Below, piece by piece: positions 33,571 to 40,344 of a DNA stretch of 64,000 nt. Under the pieces are notes generated by a model. The model searched no databases and was not told the DNA's origin. It worked only from the letters and a program-made list of their open reading frames with translations. Both the position numbers and the translations under genes were made by a program. The DNA comes from Pseudomonadota bacterium (GTDB lineage: Bacteria > Pseudomonadota > Alphaproteobacteria > Rhizobiales > Rhizobiaceae), in NCBI GenBank assembly GCA_023404095.1, contig JAEYDD010000072.1, positions 372,001 to 436,000 on the forward strand, read 5' to 3'. Numbering within the stretch: position 1 is the first letter of the stretch; every line of letters starts with the position of its first letter.

Positions 33571-34676
33571 CGTCCCGCCTCCGTCGCGCTGCTCCGGGCC
33601 GAAAACCGTCGCTCCAGCCGGACGACGAGCCAGGCGACCACGGCAACCACGAGGCCGGAGATCAGAAAGAAGCCGGATGTGCCAAGGATGCTGCCGAGCG
33701 TTGCGGACGAGAGATAGAGCGTTTCAGCGGCAAAGGCCGCATAGGCCAGGTAACGCACCGCACCGTTGTCGCGCCCGGAAAGGAAAAGCCCCGCGATCGC
33801 CGTAACCAGCGTCGCAATCCCGAGAACGACCTGCTCGGCGAGGCCTTCCTCCTCGAAGTGCAGCAGAAGGACGCCCATCATCAGAACCAGAAAGGAATAG
33901 AAGGCCGGTGCGGCGCCGGCATTGCGGGCCAGTCGGTGCAGGGGCGAGGCCGGCAGGGCCGCGAGCAGATAGCAGACCCCGCCGGCCGCAGCGATCAGAA
34001 GGGCCGTCACCGGGGCCTCGTGCTGTCCATATAGAATGAGTACCCAGCATACCATCAGCAGATAAGCCAGATGCCGCGTCCGGCCCGCACCGGTGAAGCG
34101 GACGAGAGCGATGACGACGGCGGCCATGGCCGGCATCAGCCAAAGCAGGAGGTTGTCGCGCAGGGAGAAACTGTCGGACCACTCCGTTCCTGCAACGACG
34201 AACGCCAGAAAGCCGCAGACGGCGGCTGCAGCGGAGGACCGGAAGAGAACGGCAGTGAGCGCTGCACCAGTAAACCAGACGATGGCGGCTTGCGTCGAAT
34301 CGCCAGACAGATGGTACATCTGCCCCACAAGAGCGATGCCGCCGCCGAAAAACAACAGCCCCGCCACGAGCGACGCCTCCGATAGGCGAGGCGAACTGCG
34401 CAGTTTCCAATAGGCTGCATTGAGATAGGCGAACCAGATAAGCGCCACGATGCCGACGAGCCGCGCAGGACGTGGAATGACCTCCCAGTTGGCAGCGATC
34501 AACAGGACGACTGCGCCGCCGAGCAGCAAGGCGGCCATCGCCATCAACACCCGGCCGAGACTGAAGGCGCTTTCGCGCTGGTCGTAGTCTGCAAGCAACG
34601 CCGGAACGAGGGCCGGATCGAGAAGACCTTTCGCAGCCCAGCCGTTCAGATCCCGTTCCAGACGCCCCCGATACAT
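33567..34676 (-). CDS. DUF2157 membrane protein
   Basis: The product of 369 residues starts MYRGRLERDLNGWAAKGLLD at ATG 34676, with GGGGTGATG upstream; the in-frame start at 34694 is an alternative. The N-terminal soluble segment (LERDLNGWAAKGLLDPALVP) is the DUF2157 signature, followed by about 10 to 12 transmembrane helices (AALLLGGAVVLLIAANW, LVAGLLFFGGGIALVGQMYH). The role is unknown. It is coupled to the GDYxxLxY gene downstream. Confidence 0.8.
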   Translation of the reverse strand: MYRGRLERDLNGWAAKGLLDPALVPALLADYDQRESAFSLGRVLMAMAALLLGGAVVLLIAANWEVIPRPARLVGIVALIWFAYLNAAYWKLRSSPRLSEASLVAGLLFFGGGIALVGQMYHLSGDSTQAAIVWFTGAALTAVLFRSSAAAAVCGFLAFVVAGTEWSDSFSLRDNLLLWLMPAMAAVVIALVRFTGAGRTRHLAYLLMVCWVLILYGQHEAPVTALLIAAAGGVCYLLAALPASPLHRLARNAGAAPAFYSFLVLMMGVLLLHFEEEGLAEQVVLGIATLVTAIAGLFLSGRDNGAVRYLAYAAFAAETLYLSSATLGSILGTSGFFLISGLVVAVVAWLVVRLERRFSARSSATEAGR

Positions 34677-35062
34677 CGTCACATCACCCCGCATCGTCTT
34701 GCGAAGCAGTCGTGCAAGCTGTTTCTACGAAGTCAAGCGAAACCGAAGGGGAAACTGCAAAAGCCTGACGAAACGCAAAATCCGGGTGATTTTGCATTTG
34801 TCGGACAAAATCTCGACTCCTGGAACGCCTTTCGCCTTGAAACTGTCCCGACGCAGCATCAAATGAGCGTCGGACAGTGCGATCGATGCATAAATCGACG
34901 AAGAGCAAGGGCATGCATCAGGCGCATATCATCCATGCTCATATTGCACTGCACAAAACCGATTTGTCGGACTATATTGAAATCATCGGATCGGGGATGA
35001 TCCGAAGCGGCAAGATCCAAAGGCGCCCAGAAGCGGCGACAGGGCAGTGTCGAAGCGGCGAT
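34677..35062. other. non-coding stretch upstream of the RNA array
   Basis: No convincing gene is visible; the frames present have shadow composition. It contains GCATGCATCAGGCGCAT-like purine/pyrimidine alternation near 34911-34927 and GGACTATATTG at 34970-34980, whose TATATT could be the -10 element for the first RNA of the array. A -35 element is not obvious. Confidence 0.35.
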
Positions 35063-35118
35063 GGTCAGCCGCCTGGATGAAAATTCGGAAAGACCCGGCA
35101 ACCGAAAGGCGGCTGACC
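35063..35118 (+). repeat. long-loop inverted repeat leading RNA copy 1
   Basis: GGTCAGCCGCC (35063-35073) and GGCGGCTGACC (35108-35118) are perfect 11-base inverted repeats separated by 34 bases. They abut hairpin A of the first CCUCCUCCC RNA. The same element does not occur before copies 2 and 3, so copy 1 seems to have an extra 5' domain or a different leader. Confidence 0.6.
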
Positions 35119-35120
35119 AA

Positions 35121-35240
35121 TTCGAAGCGGCGCACTCCTCCTCCCAGCGCCTCTTCGATACGATTGGCAACACTCCTCCTCCCAGTTGCCAATCATCCCA
35201 AATGACGCCCGCCGGACCTCCTCCCCCGGCGGGCGTTATT
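35121..35240 (+). ncRNA. cuckoo/CcsR-type small RNA, copy 1
   Basis: Three hairpins follow one another. Hairpin A: stem GGCGC/GCGCC (35129-35133, 35147-35151) with loop ACTCCTCCTCCCA. Hairpin B: stem GATTGGCAAC/GTTGCCAATC (35162-35171, 35185-35194) with the same loop. Hairpin C, the probable terminator: CGCCCGCCG/CGGCGGGCG (35206-35214, 35227-35235) with loop GACCTCCTCCCC and TTATTG after it. RNAs with paired CCUCCUCCC loops near DUF1127 genes are known in alphaproteobacteria as cuckoo or CcsR RNAs, linked to stress; the anti-Shine-Dalgarno-like loops may bind mRNA start sites or proteins. The 5' end is not defined. Confidence 0.8.
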
Positions 35241-35370
35241 GTATTCTCCCGTTCGATGCGATTTTGTGATAACGGCTCGGCCGAATGCGGCTGGCGACGG
35301 CGCGTCTGCGCGCTTTTTGTGCATCTGCACAGCGAATCAGGCATGAATATTGCCAAGCCATGATGTTTTT

Positions 35371-35386
35371 GCATTGCTGCTATTCT
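35371..35386 (+). promoter_or_regulatory. shared upstream motif before RNA copy 2
   Basis: GCATTGCTGCTATTCT ends 50 bases before hairpin A of copy 2. It matches GCATTGGTGGTATTCT before copy 3 and GCATGGCTGCCATTCT before the first DUF1127 gene. TGCTATTCT looks like an extended -10 element (TGnTATNNT). Confidence 0.6.
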
Positions 35387-35389
35387 GCC

Positions 35390-35550
35390 TGGCAGCTACC
35401 CCCCGGGAATGGGAACGGCTATAAATAGATCATCAATCGGGCGAGGCACTCCTCCTCCCAGCCAAACCCGATGCGATTGGCGACACTCCTCCTCCCAAGT
35501 TGCCAATCAGGATCAACGCCCGCCGGATCTCCTCCCCCGGCGGGCGTATC
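35390..35550 (+). ncRNA. cuckoo/CcsR-type small RNA, copy 2
   Basis: Hairpin A has an interrupted stem, ATCGGG-GGC with GCC-CCCGAT (35436-35447, 35461-35472), and loop ACTCCTCCTCCCA. Hairpin B is GATTGGCGAC/GTTGCCAATC (35475-35484, 35499-35508), containing one G-U pair, with loop ACTCCTCCTCCCAA. Hairpin C is CGCCCGCCG/CGGCGGGCG (35517-35525, 35538-35546) with loop GATCTCCTCCCC, but the T-tract after it is weak (TATC). If the motif at 35371-35386 is the promoter, the RNA starts near 35393 and is about 155 nt long. Base changes in hairpin A preserve pairing relative to copy 3, which supports a real RNA fold. Confidence 0.82.
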
Positions 35551-35678
35551 GATTCAGGCGCCATGCGCTGCGAGGATACCACTTCTTCTCCCCTGCCGGC
35601 TGCAACGATCGATCTGCATAATCATTGTGCATCTGAAGGTCTAATCCCGCCTCTCGCTGTTCCAGCCATGCAACGAAT

Positions 35679-35694
35679 GCATTGGTGGTATTCT
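35679..35694 (+). promoter_or_regulatory. shared upstream motif before RNA copy 3
   Basis: GCATTGGTGGTATTCT ends 49 bases before hairpin A of copy 3, almost the same distance as in copy 2 (50). It differs from the copy 2 motif at two positions, C to G in both. Confidence 0.6.
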
Positions 35695-35697
35695 AAC

Positions 35698-35864
35698 TAC
35701 GAACTTCCGAGTCACCGGGGGACGGGGTACAAACATCATCAGTCGGGTACGGCACTCCTCCTCCCAGCCAAGCCCGATACGATTGGTGACAACTCCTCCT
35801 CCCAACGTTGCCAATCAGGATATGCGCCCGCCGGATCTCCTCCCCCGGCGGGCGTTTTCTTTTT
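35698..35864 (+). ncRNA. cuckoo/CcsR-type small RNA, copy 3
   Basis: Hairpin A: TCGGG-GGC with GCC-CCCGA (35743-35753, 35767-35777), loop ACTCCTCCTCCCA. Hairpin B: GATTGGTGAC/GTTGCCAATC (35781-35790, 35807-35816), loop AACTCCTCCTCCCAAC. Hairpin C: CGCCCGCCG/CGGCGGGCG (35825-35833, 35846-35854) with loop GATCTCCTCCCC and a clear TTTTCTTTTT tail, a strong Rho-independent terminator. Copies are spaced 313 and 306 bases apart. This copy is followed by the first DUF1127 gene, which has its own upstream motif, so it is probably a separate transcript. Confidence 0.83.
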
Positions 35865-35953
35865 CCGCGCTGCCTCAGGTCGCCGACGCATCCAGGAATC
35901 GGGGCGAACCTGATCAGAATTTCAGCGCACTTTTCCCTTGACATGCGAAAACG

Positions 35954-35969
35954 GCATGGCTGCCATTCT
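35954..35969 (+). promoter_or_regulatory. shared upstream motif before the first DUF1127 gene
   Basis: GCATGGCTGCCATTCT matches the motifs before RNA copies 2 and 3 at 14 of 16 positions against copy 2. It lies 107 bases before the DUF1127 ATG. TTGACA occurs at 35938-35943 but the spacing to the motif is longer than for a standard promoter. Confidence 0.55.
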
Positions 35970-36076
35970 GCAATATCGCTGTAATTCAAGGCCATCCGGA
36001 CGTATATTCCAGCCATCAGATCAGGGCCGGCGCCGATAGGGGCCGCCGGCATCGAAACCCAGGAAGGGGTACGACC

Positions 36077-36220
36077 ATGAACTTCGCACACTCGTTCAAC
36101 AACTGGCGCAAGTACCGTCAGACCGTCACCGAACTCGGCCGCATGAGCGACCGCGAACTGAACGACCTCGGCATCGGCCGCTCGGACATCCGCCGCGTCG
36201 CACGCGAAGCCGTCCGCTAA
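36077..36220 (+). CDS. DUF1127 microprotein 1
   Basis: The 47-residue protein starts MNFAHSFNNWRKYRQTVTEL and ends GIGRSDIRRVAREAVR. The pattern LxxMSDRELNDLGIGRSDIR is the DUF1127 signature. It is strongly basic. Short DUF1127 proteins in alphaproteobacteria have been linked to RNA binding, stress and phosphate or carbon metabolism; in Rhodobacter the DUF1127 protein CcaF1 is encoded next to CcsR RNAs and influences them. The same neighbourhood here suggests this protein binds or processes the three RNAs upstream. AAGGGG precedes the ATG; a leader of about 100 bases may fold (GCCGGCG/CGCCGGC). Confidence 0.85.
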   Translation: MNFAHSFNNWRKYRQTVTELGRMSDRELNDLGIGRSDIRRVAREAVR

Positions 36221-36250
36221 GCCTTCGCCGGCGACCCAGCGGTCCGGCTC

Positions 36251-36287
36251 AAACGCCTTCCGGAGCACTCCGGGAGGCGTTTCTTTT
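36251..36287 (+). terminator. Rho-independent terminator of DUF1127 gene 1
   Basis: AAACGCCTTCCGGAG and CTCCGGGAGGCGTTT (36251-36265, 36268-36282) form a long stem with a two-base apex and one T-G pair, followed by CTTTTT. This ends the transcript 30 bases after the stop. Confidence 0.85.
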
Positions 36288-36564
36288 TGTGCGCCAGGCG
36301 CCCCCCCTAGGCAGCGTTGACAGGGAAGGCTCGCGGCCGGTTCATTCAGACGCGCACCCCCTGAAAATCAAAGGATACAGCCAATTCAGCATCTGCTCAT
36401 TTTTCGATCCACGCCAACAGGTGCATATTTTCTATCCATCTAATTGCACATTTGCATAGCAGCTGCATTTTCTTTGCACTGCACCATTGACAGGGAAAGG
36501 AGTAGATACAGGGCAACAGACGAGGACGCAGTCGTCCCGGCCAAACCCCTTCAGGAGACCTGTC

Positions 36565-36708
36565 ATGAACCCGATCCGCCTTGCTAAGAACTGGCTCAGC
36601 TACCGCCGCACCCTCAGCGAACTCGGCAACCTTTCCTCCCATACGCTTTCGGACATCGGCCTTACCCGCTATGACATCCGCGGCATCGCGGCACGTTCCT
36701 TCCGTTAA
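36565..36708 (+). CDS. DUF1127 microprotein 2
   Basis: The 47-residue protein starts MNPIRLAKNWLSYRRTLSEL and ends LTRYDIRGIAARSFR, again with the DUF1127 pattern (SDIGLTRYDIR). It has the same length as the first copy but differs at many positions, so the duplication is old or the genes serve different partners. AGGAG stands before the ATG. The 282 bases upstream carry TTGACAGGGAA twice (36316-36326 and 36487-36497) and a loose relative of the shared motif (GCAGCTGCATTTTCT near 36460), but no clear promoter match. Confidence 0.85.
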   Translation: MNPIRLAKNWLSYRRTLSELGNLSSHTLSDIGLTRYDIRGIAARSFR

Positions 36709-36836
36709 TTGTCGGGCTGGCGGCGCCGCAAGGCATGCCGCCCCGGCTGTTGCGCGACGTATCGATCGGCACCAAACGGTGCCGTTTTTGATTCCGGCGA
36801 TTGGAAGCGCGACAGGCGCGTGATATGCAGCCGCCC

Positions 36837-38252
36837 ATGACGAACACTTCCTCCCATTCCCCCATCCACATCATCGGCGGCGGTCTTGCCGGCAGCGAGG
36901 CCGCCTGGCAGATCGCCCAGCGCGGCATTCCCGTCTTCTTGCACGAAATGCGCGGCGTGCGCGGCACGGATGCCCACAAGACGGACGGGCTGGCCGAGCT
37001 CGTATGTTCGAATTCCTTCCGCTCCGACGACGCCACCAGCAATGCGGTCGGCGTGATCCATGCCGAGATGCGGCTTGCCGGCTCGCTGATCATGCGTTCG
37101 GCCGACGCCAACCAGGTGCCGGCGGGCGGCGCGCTGGCTGTCGACCGCGAGGGTTTTTCCGCCGCCGTCACCGCTGCGATCGAAGGGCACCCGCTGATCA
37201 CGCTGGTTCGCGAGGAAATCAAGGGGCTGCCGCCACAGGAATGGGATCAGGCGATCATCGCCACCGGGCCGCTGACCGCACCCGACCTCGCCGCCGCAAT
37301 CCAGGAACGGACGGGCGCGGATGCGCTTGCCTTTTTCGATGCGATCGCGCCGATCGTACATACACACTCGATCGACATGGACATCTGCTGGTACCAGTCG
37401 CGCTACGACAAGGTCGGCCCCGGCGGCACGGGCAAGGACTATATCAACTGCCCGATGGACGAAGCGCAGTACAACGCCTTTGTCAATGCGCTGATCGCCG
37501 CCGACACGACCGGCTTCAAGGAATGGGAAGGCACGCCCTATTTCGACGGCTGCCTGCCAATCGAGGTGATGGCCGAACGTGGCCGCGAAACGCTGCGCCA
37601 CGGCCCGATGAAACCGATGGGCCTGACCAACGCGCACAACCCCTCCGTCAAGCCTTATGCTGTCGTCCAGCTTCGCCAGGACAATGCGCTGGGTACGCTC
37701 TACAACATGGTCGGCTTCCAGACGAAGCTGAAATACGGCGCGCAGGGCGAAATCTTTCGGATGATACCGGGGCTGGAGAACGCGGAATTCGCGCGGCTCG
37801 GCGGCCTGCACCGCAACACCTATCTGCAATCGCCGGTCCTGCTCGATTCGTCGCTTACGCTGAAGGGTCGGCCGGGCCTGCGCTTTGCCGGCCAGATCAC
37901 CGGCTGCGAAGGCTATGTCGAAAGCGCCAGCATCGGGCTTCTGGCCGGACGGTTCGCCGCCGCCGAACGGCTCGGCGAGAGCGTATCGCTGCCGCCGCCA
38001 ACCACGGCCTTCGGCGCGTTGTTGCATCACATCACCGGCGGCCACATCATGTCGAACGACGAACCGGGGAAGCGATCGTTCCAGCCGATGAACATCAACT
38101 TCGGTCTGTTTCCCGAACTCGAAGCGGGATCCATCGTCAAACCTGAAGGCGTCAAGCGCTTCCGCGGCAAGGAAAAGGCGGCAGCCAAGAAGCAGGCGCT
38201 GGCCGCGCGCGCCCTGGAAGACTGCCGCCGCTGGCTGGCGTCCGCCGGTTAA
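36837..38252 (+). CDS. trmFO: folate-dependent tRNA (uracil-54-C5)-methyltransferase
   Basis: The 471-residue flavoenzyme methylates U54 in the tRNA T loop using methylenetetrahydrofolate and FAD. The dinucleotide fold is at the start (IHIIGGGLAGSEAAWQIAQR), then EMRGVRGTDAHKTDGLAELV, CSNSFRSDD, the conserved GPLTAPDLAAAI, DGCLPIEVMAERG and near the end AGQITGCEGYVESASIGLLA. ATG 36837 (MTNTSSHSPIHI) is preferred; ATG 36825 is possible and neither has a strong ribosome-binding site. The length is normal. Confidence 0.95.
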   Translation: MTNTSSHSPIHIIGGGLAGSEAAWQIAQRGIPVFLHEMRGVRGTDAHKTDGLAELVCSNSFRSDDATSNAVGVIHAEMRLAGSLIMRSADANQVPAGGALAVDREGFSAAVTAAIEGHPLITLVREEIKGLPPQEWDQAIIATGPLTAPDLAAAIQERTGADALAFFDAIAPIVHTHSIDMDICWYQSRYDKVGPGGTGKDYINCPMDEAQYNAFVNALIAADTTGFKEWEGTPYFDGCLPIEVMAERGRETLRHGPMKPMGLTNAHNPSVKPYAVVQLRQDNALGTLYNMVGFQTKLKYGAQGEIFRMIPGLENAEFARLGGLHRNTYLQSPVLLDSSLTLKGRPGLRFAGQITGCEGYVESASIGLLAGRFAAAERLGESVSLPPPTTAFGALLHHITGGHIMSNDEPGKRSFQPMNINFGLFPELEAGSIVKPEGVKRFRGKEKAAAKKQALAARALEDCRRWLASAG

Positions 38253-38404
38253 ATCGGGTCGAATCTTTCAGAGCCGTTCCCGGCGCTCGCTCTGACTCAT
38301 CTCTTGAGCGAAAAACAGCGGTGCCGTCTTGCGCGCGATGCTTTTGATTTCACGGATGTCGTGGTCGCAAGACCGCCCGCACTTTCGCGCGCGATGCTGA
38401 CGGT

Positions 38405-38860
38405 TCAGGTGTCGCCCTGAATGGCGCGGGGCGATTCGTCGATGCCGGATAGCGGCAGGAGGCTACCCAACAACCATAGCGAAACTTCCGCGGCTTCGAC
38501 GCTGCTGCGGAATTCGAAGCTGACGCTATCCTGCGTCTTATCCTGGAAATCGATCACCAGGCCCTTTCCCGTGGGGCTGTTGTGGACGGTTACGCTGCCC
38601 GGCTCGATCAGATGGCTGGCGAAGTGCTGCCGATGCGCGCGCATGCAGCCGACCCTGCCGTCATGGAGGCGCAGGAAGACGTTCTTGCCGTCTGCGGTGC
38701 TAAGAACCTCGCGGATGGCCTCGTTCGGATAGGCCCGGCCGAACTCGACGATCGCAAGGCCGGTATCGCTGGCCGGAGACTGCGGCTGTTCGCGCCGCTG
38801 GGCACGCATGTAGACGAAGACGGCGAGCGCCAGGCAGGCAATGACGACAGTCCAGATCAT
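38405..38860 (-). CDS. membrane-anchored hypothetical protein
   Basis: The 151-residue protein starts MIWTVVIACLALAVFVYMRA at ATG 38860 behind GGAAGG, giving an N-terminal transmembrane anchor. A cytoplasmic domain follows (VEFGRAYPNEAIREVLSTAD, NVFLRLHDGRVGCMRAHRQH), rich in beta strands. I do not recognise a family. The gene lies convergent with trmFO, about 170 bases from the leftward NDUFAF6-like gene's end, and may be co-transcribed with the secDF cluster. Confidence 0.65.
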   Translation of the reverse strand: MIWTVVIACLALAVFVYMRAQRREQPQSPASDTGLAIVEFGRAYPNEAIREVLSTADGKNVFLRLHDGRVGCMRAHRQHFASHLIEPGSVTVHNSPTGKGLVIDFQDKTQDSVSFEFRSSVEAAEVSLWLLGSLLPLSGIDESPRAIQGDT

Positions 38861-39027
38861 TTCGCATCCTTCCCCGGGTCGCATTGAACCCGGCCCTTCT
38901 ATCGAACGGAGCTTGCGCCAATTTTGCGTCCGGTGTGCGTTGGCCTTCGCTCTCACCGCGGTTTTTGGGGCAATCGCTGTCTTTCAACTGGGCAGCGTGC
39001 AGCCGAGACGACGTTCGAGGTCCCGAA

Positions 39028-39924
39028 TTAAAAGCGACCGGTGCGCATCAACCGCCACATCCACCACTGACGGCGCCACTGCGGCGGCAGGACGGCGTGT
39101 TCCAGCGCATCGGCGCCGGCCCTCTCGGCCCGGTCGAACACATGGCGTGCCATTGCCATGGGGAGGAATGCGGCGCGGTTCTCCGGTGCCACCTTCCCTG
39201 CGGCGGCAGCCTTCTTCAGATGCTCGCGGCCAAGGCCGGCAAACGCCTCGACCGTGCTGGCGGCGCGTGCACGATCCGTGCCGGCCAGAAGCCCCTCCGC
39301 GCCAAGGCCGGTCGCCTCCAGCAGGTCGGCCGGGATATAGATCTGACCGCGGCGGCGATGGAGCGGCAGCAGCAGCAGGATCCCGGCGATCGCCTGTGCC
39401 ACCCCGGCATGGCCGGCGACGTCGGCCGACTGCGGGGCATTCTCCGGATTGAGGACGAGGCTCGCAAGCTGGATCAGCGCAGAGGCGGTCTCGCCGGCAT
39501 ATCCCTCGAGTGCCGCGCGGTCGGGCATCGGGTCGTCGTAGAGATCGAAAATCCGTGCCTCTATCATGTCCGTCAGAACCGCGACAGGCAGCCGATGCTC
39601 CGCAATGCAGCGGAGAATGCCGGCAGCAAGCGGATTGGCGGCCGCATCGCCCTCGCCGCTGCCCTCGAGCGTATCGCGCCACCACTGCAGGCGGATTTCG
39701 CCCGGCAAAGGTTCGCGCACGACGTCGCGAACGCGGGCGAGCTCCGCGTTGAAGGCATAGAGGGCGGCCAGCGGTCCGCGCTTGTCAGGCGGTGCGAGCA
39801 GGCAGGCCAGGTAGCGATCGCGATCGGTTTCGCGGAGCACCGCCAGGCAGTGTGCATAGTCGGCGGCTGCCGCGCCCCTGTCGTCGCGCTCCGCCGGAGC
39901 GGATGGTGTTCCCTGCATGTGCAT
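39028..39924 (-). CDS. squalene/phytoene synthase-family protein (NDUFAF6-like)
   Basis: The 298-residue protein has the trans-isoprenyl synthase-like fold: LAPPDKRGPLAALYAFNAEL, then EIRLQWWRDTLEG and AGILLLLPLHRRRGQIYIPA. The first Asp-rich motif of true phytoene synthases is not evident, as in NDUFAF6, the mitochondrial complex I assembly factor of this family. In alphaproteobacteria such a gene accompanies an Mth938/NDUFAF3-like gene beside secDF, exactly as here. A role in complex I biogenesis is inferred from that kinship and not shown. A start at ATG 39918 is possible. Confidence 0.75.
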   Translation of the reverse strand: MHMQGTPSAPAERDDRGAAAADYAHCLAVLRETDRDRYLACLLAPPDKRGPLAALYAFNAELARVRDVVREPLPGEIRLQWWRDTLEGSGEGDAAANPLAAGILRCIAEHRLPVAVLTDMIEARIFDLYDDPMPDRAALEGYAGETASALIQLASLVLNPENAPQSADVAGHAGVAQAIAGILLLLPLHRRRGQIYIPADLLEATGLGAEGLLAGTDRARAASTVEAFAGLGREHLKKAAAAGKVAPENRAAFLPMAMARHVFDRAERAGADALEHAVLPPQWRRQWWMWRLMRTGRF

Positions 39925-39951
39925 TTTCCGAAAGCTCCGGCCGGCCGCGTA

Positions 39952-40344
39952 TCAGACCGCGATGAGCGCGGCGGCAACCGCGCGCGACTCGGCCAGCATC
40001 ACATTGAACGTGCGCACGGCAGCCCCCGTCGACATGGGATCGGAGCTGATGCGGTGCTCGCGGAGCGCTGCGCGCAACTCTGCCGAAAGCGGCCGGATCT
40101 CCGACCCGGTCCCGACCAGCAGCACCTCGATCTGCCCGGCTTCATCCAGCACCCGCTGCAGGTCGGCCGGAGACAGTCCGGTGGCGTCGGTCTTGTCCCA
40201 GCCGTAGATGCCCGACGGCAGGCAGAGCACGGAGCCGCGATGCGACATATCGGCAAAGCGGAATCCGCCATTGCCATAGGCGTCGATTGGAGCCCTGCCG
40301 GGAAAATGCGCCTGCCGGATTTCTATGCCTTTTGCCATGCTCAT
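39952..40344 (-). CDS. Mth938-like protein (NDUFAF3-like)
   Basis: The 130-residue protein starts MSMAKGIEIRQAHFPGRAPI; its ATG overlaps the secDF stop by four bases. The Mth938/DUF498 pattern is present: IDAYGNGGFRFADMSHRGSV, then EVLLVGTGSEIRPLSAELRA and STGAAVRTFNVMLAESRAVA. The human relative NDUFAF3 helps build respiratory complex I, and its bacterial homologues are known to lie next to secDF, suggesting a link between membrane insertion and complex I assembly. No catalytic residues are known for the family. Confidence 0.85.
   Translation of the reverse strand: MSMAKGIEIRQAHFPGRAPIDAYGNGGFRFADMSHRGSVLCLPSGIYGWDKTDATGLSPADLQRVLDEAGQIEVLLVGTGSEIRPLSAELRAALREHRISSDPMSTGAAVRTFNVMLAESRAVAAALIAV

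Noticed and set aside
35129..35854. Regularly spaced repeats suggestive of a CRISPR array
   Set aside because: The units are about 306 bases apart, fold into three hairpins each and have no unique 30-40-bp spacers or cas genes.
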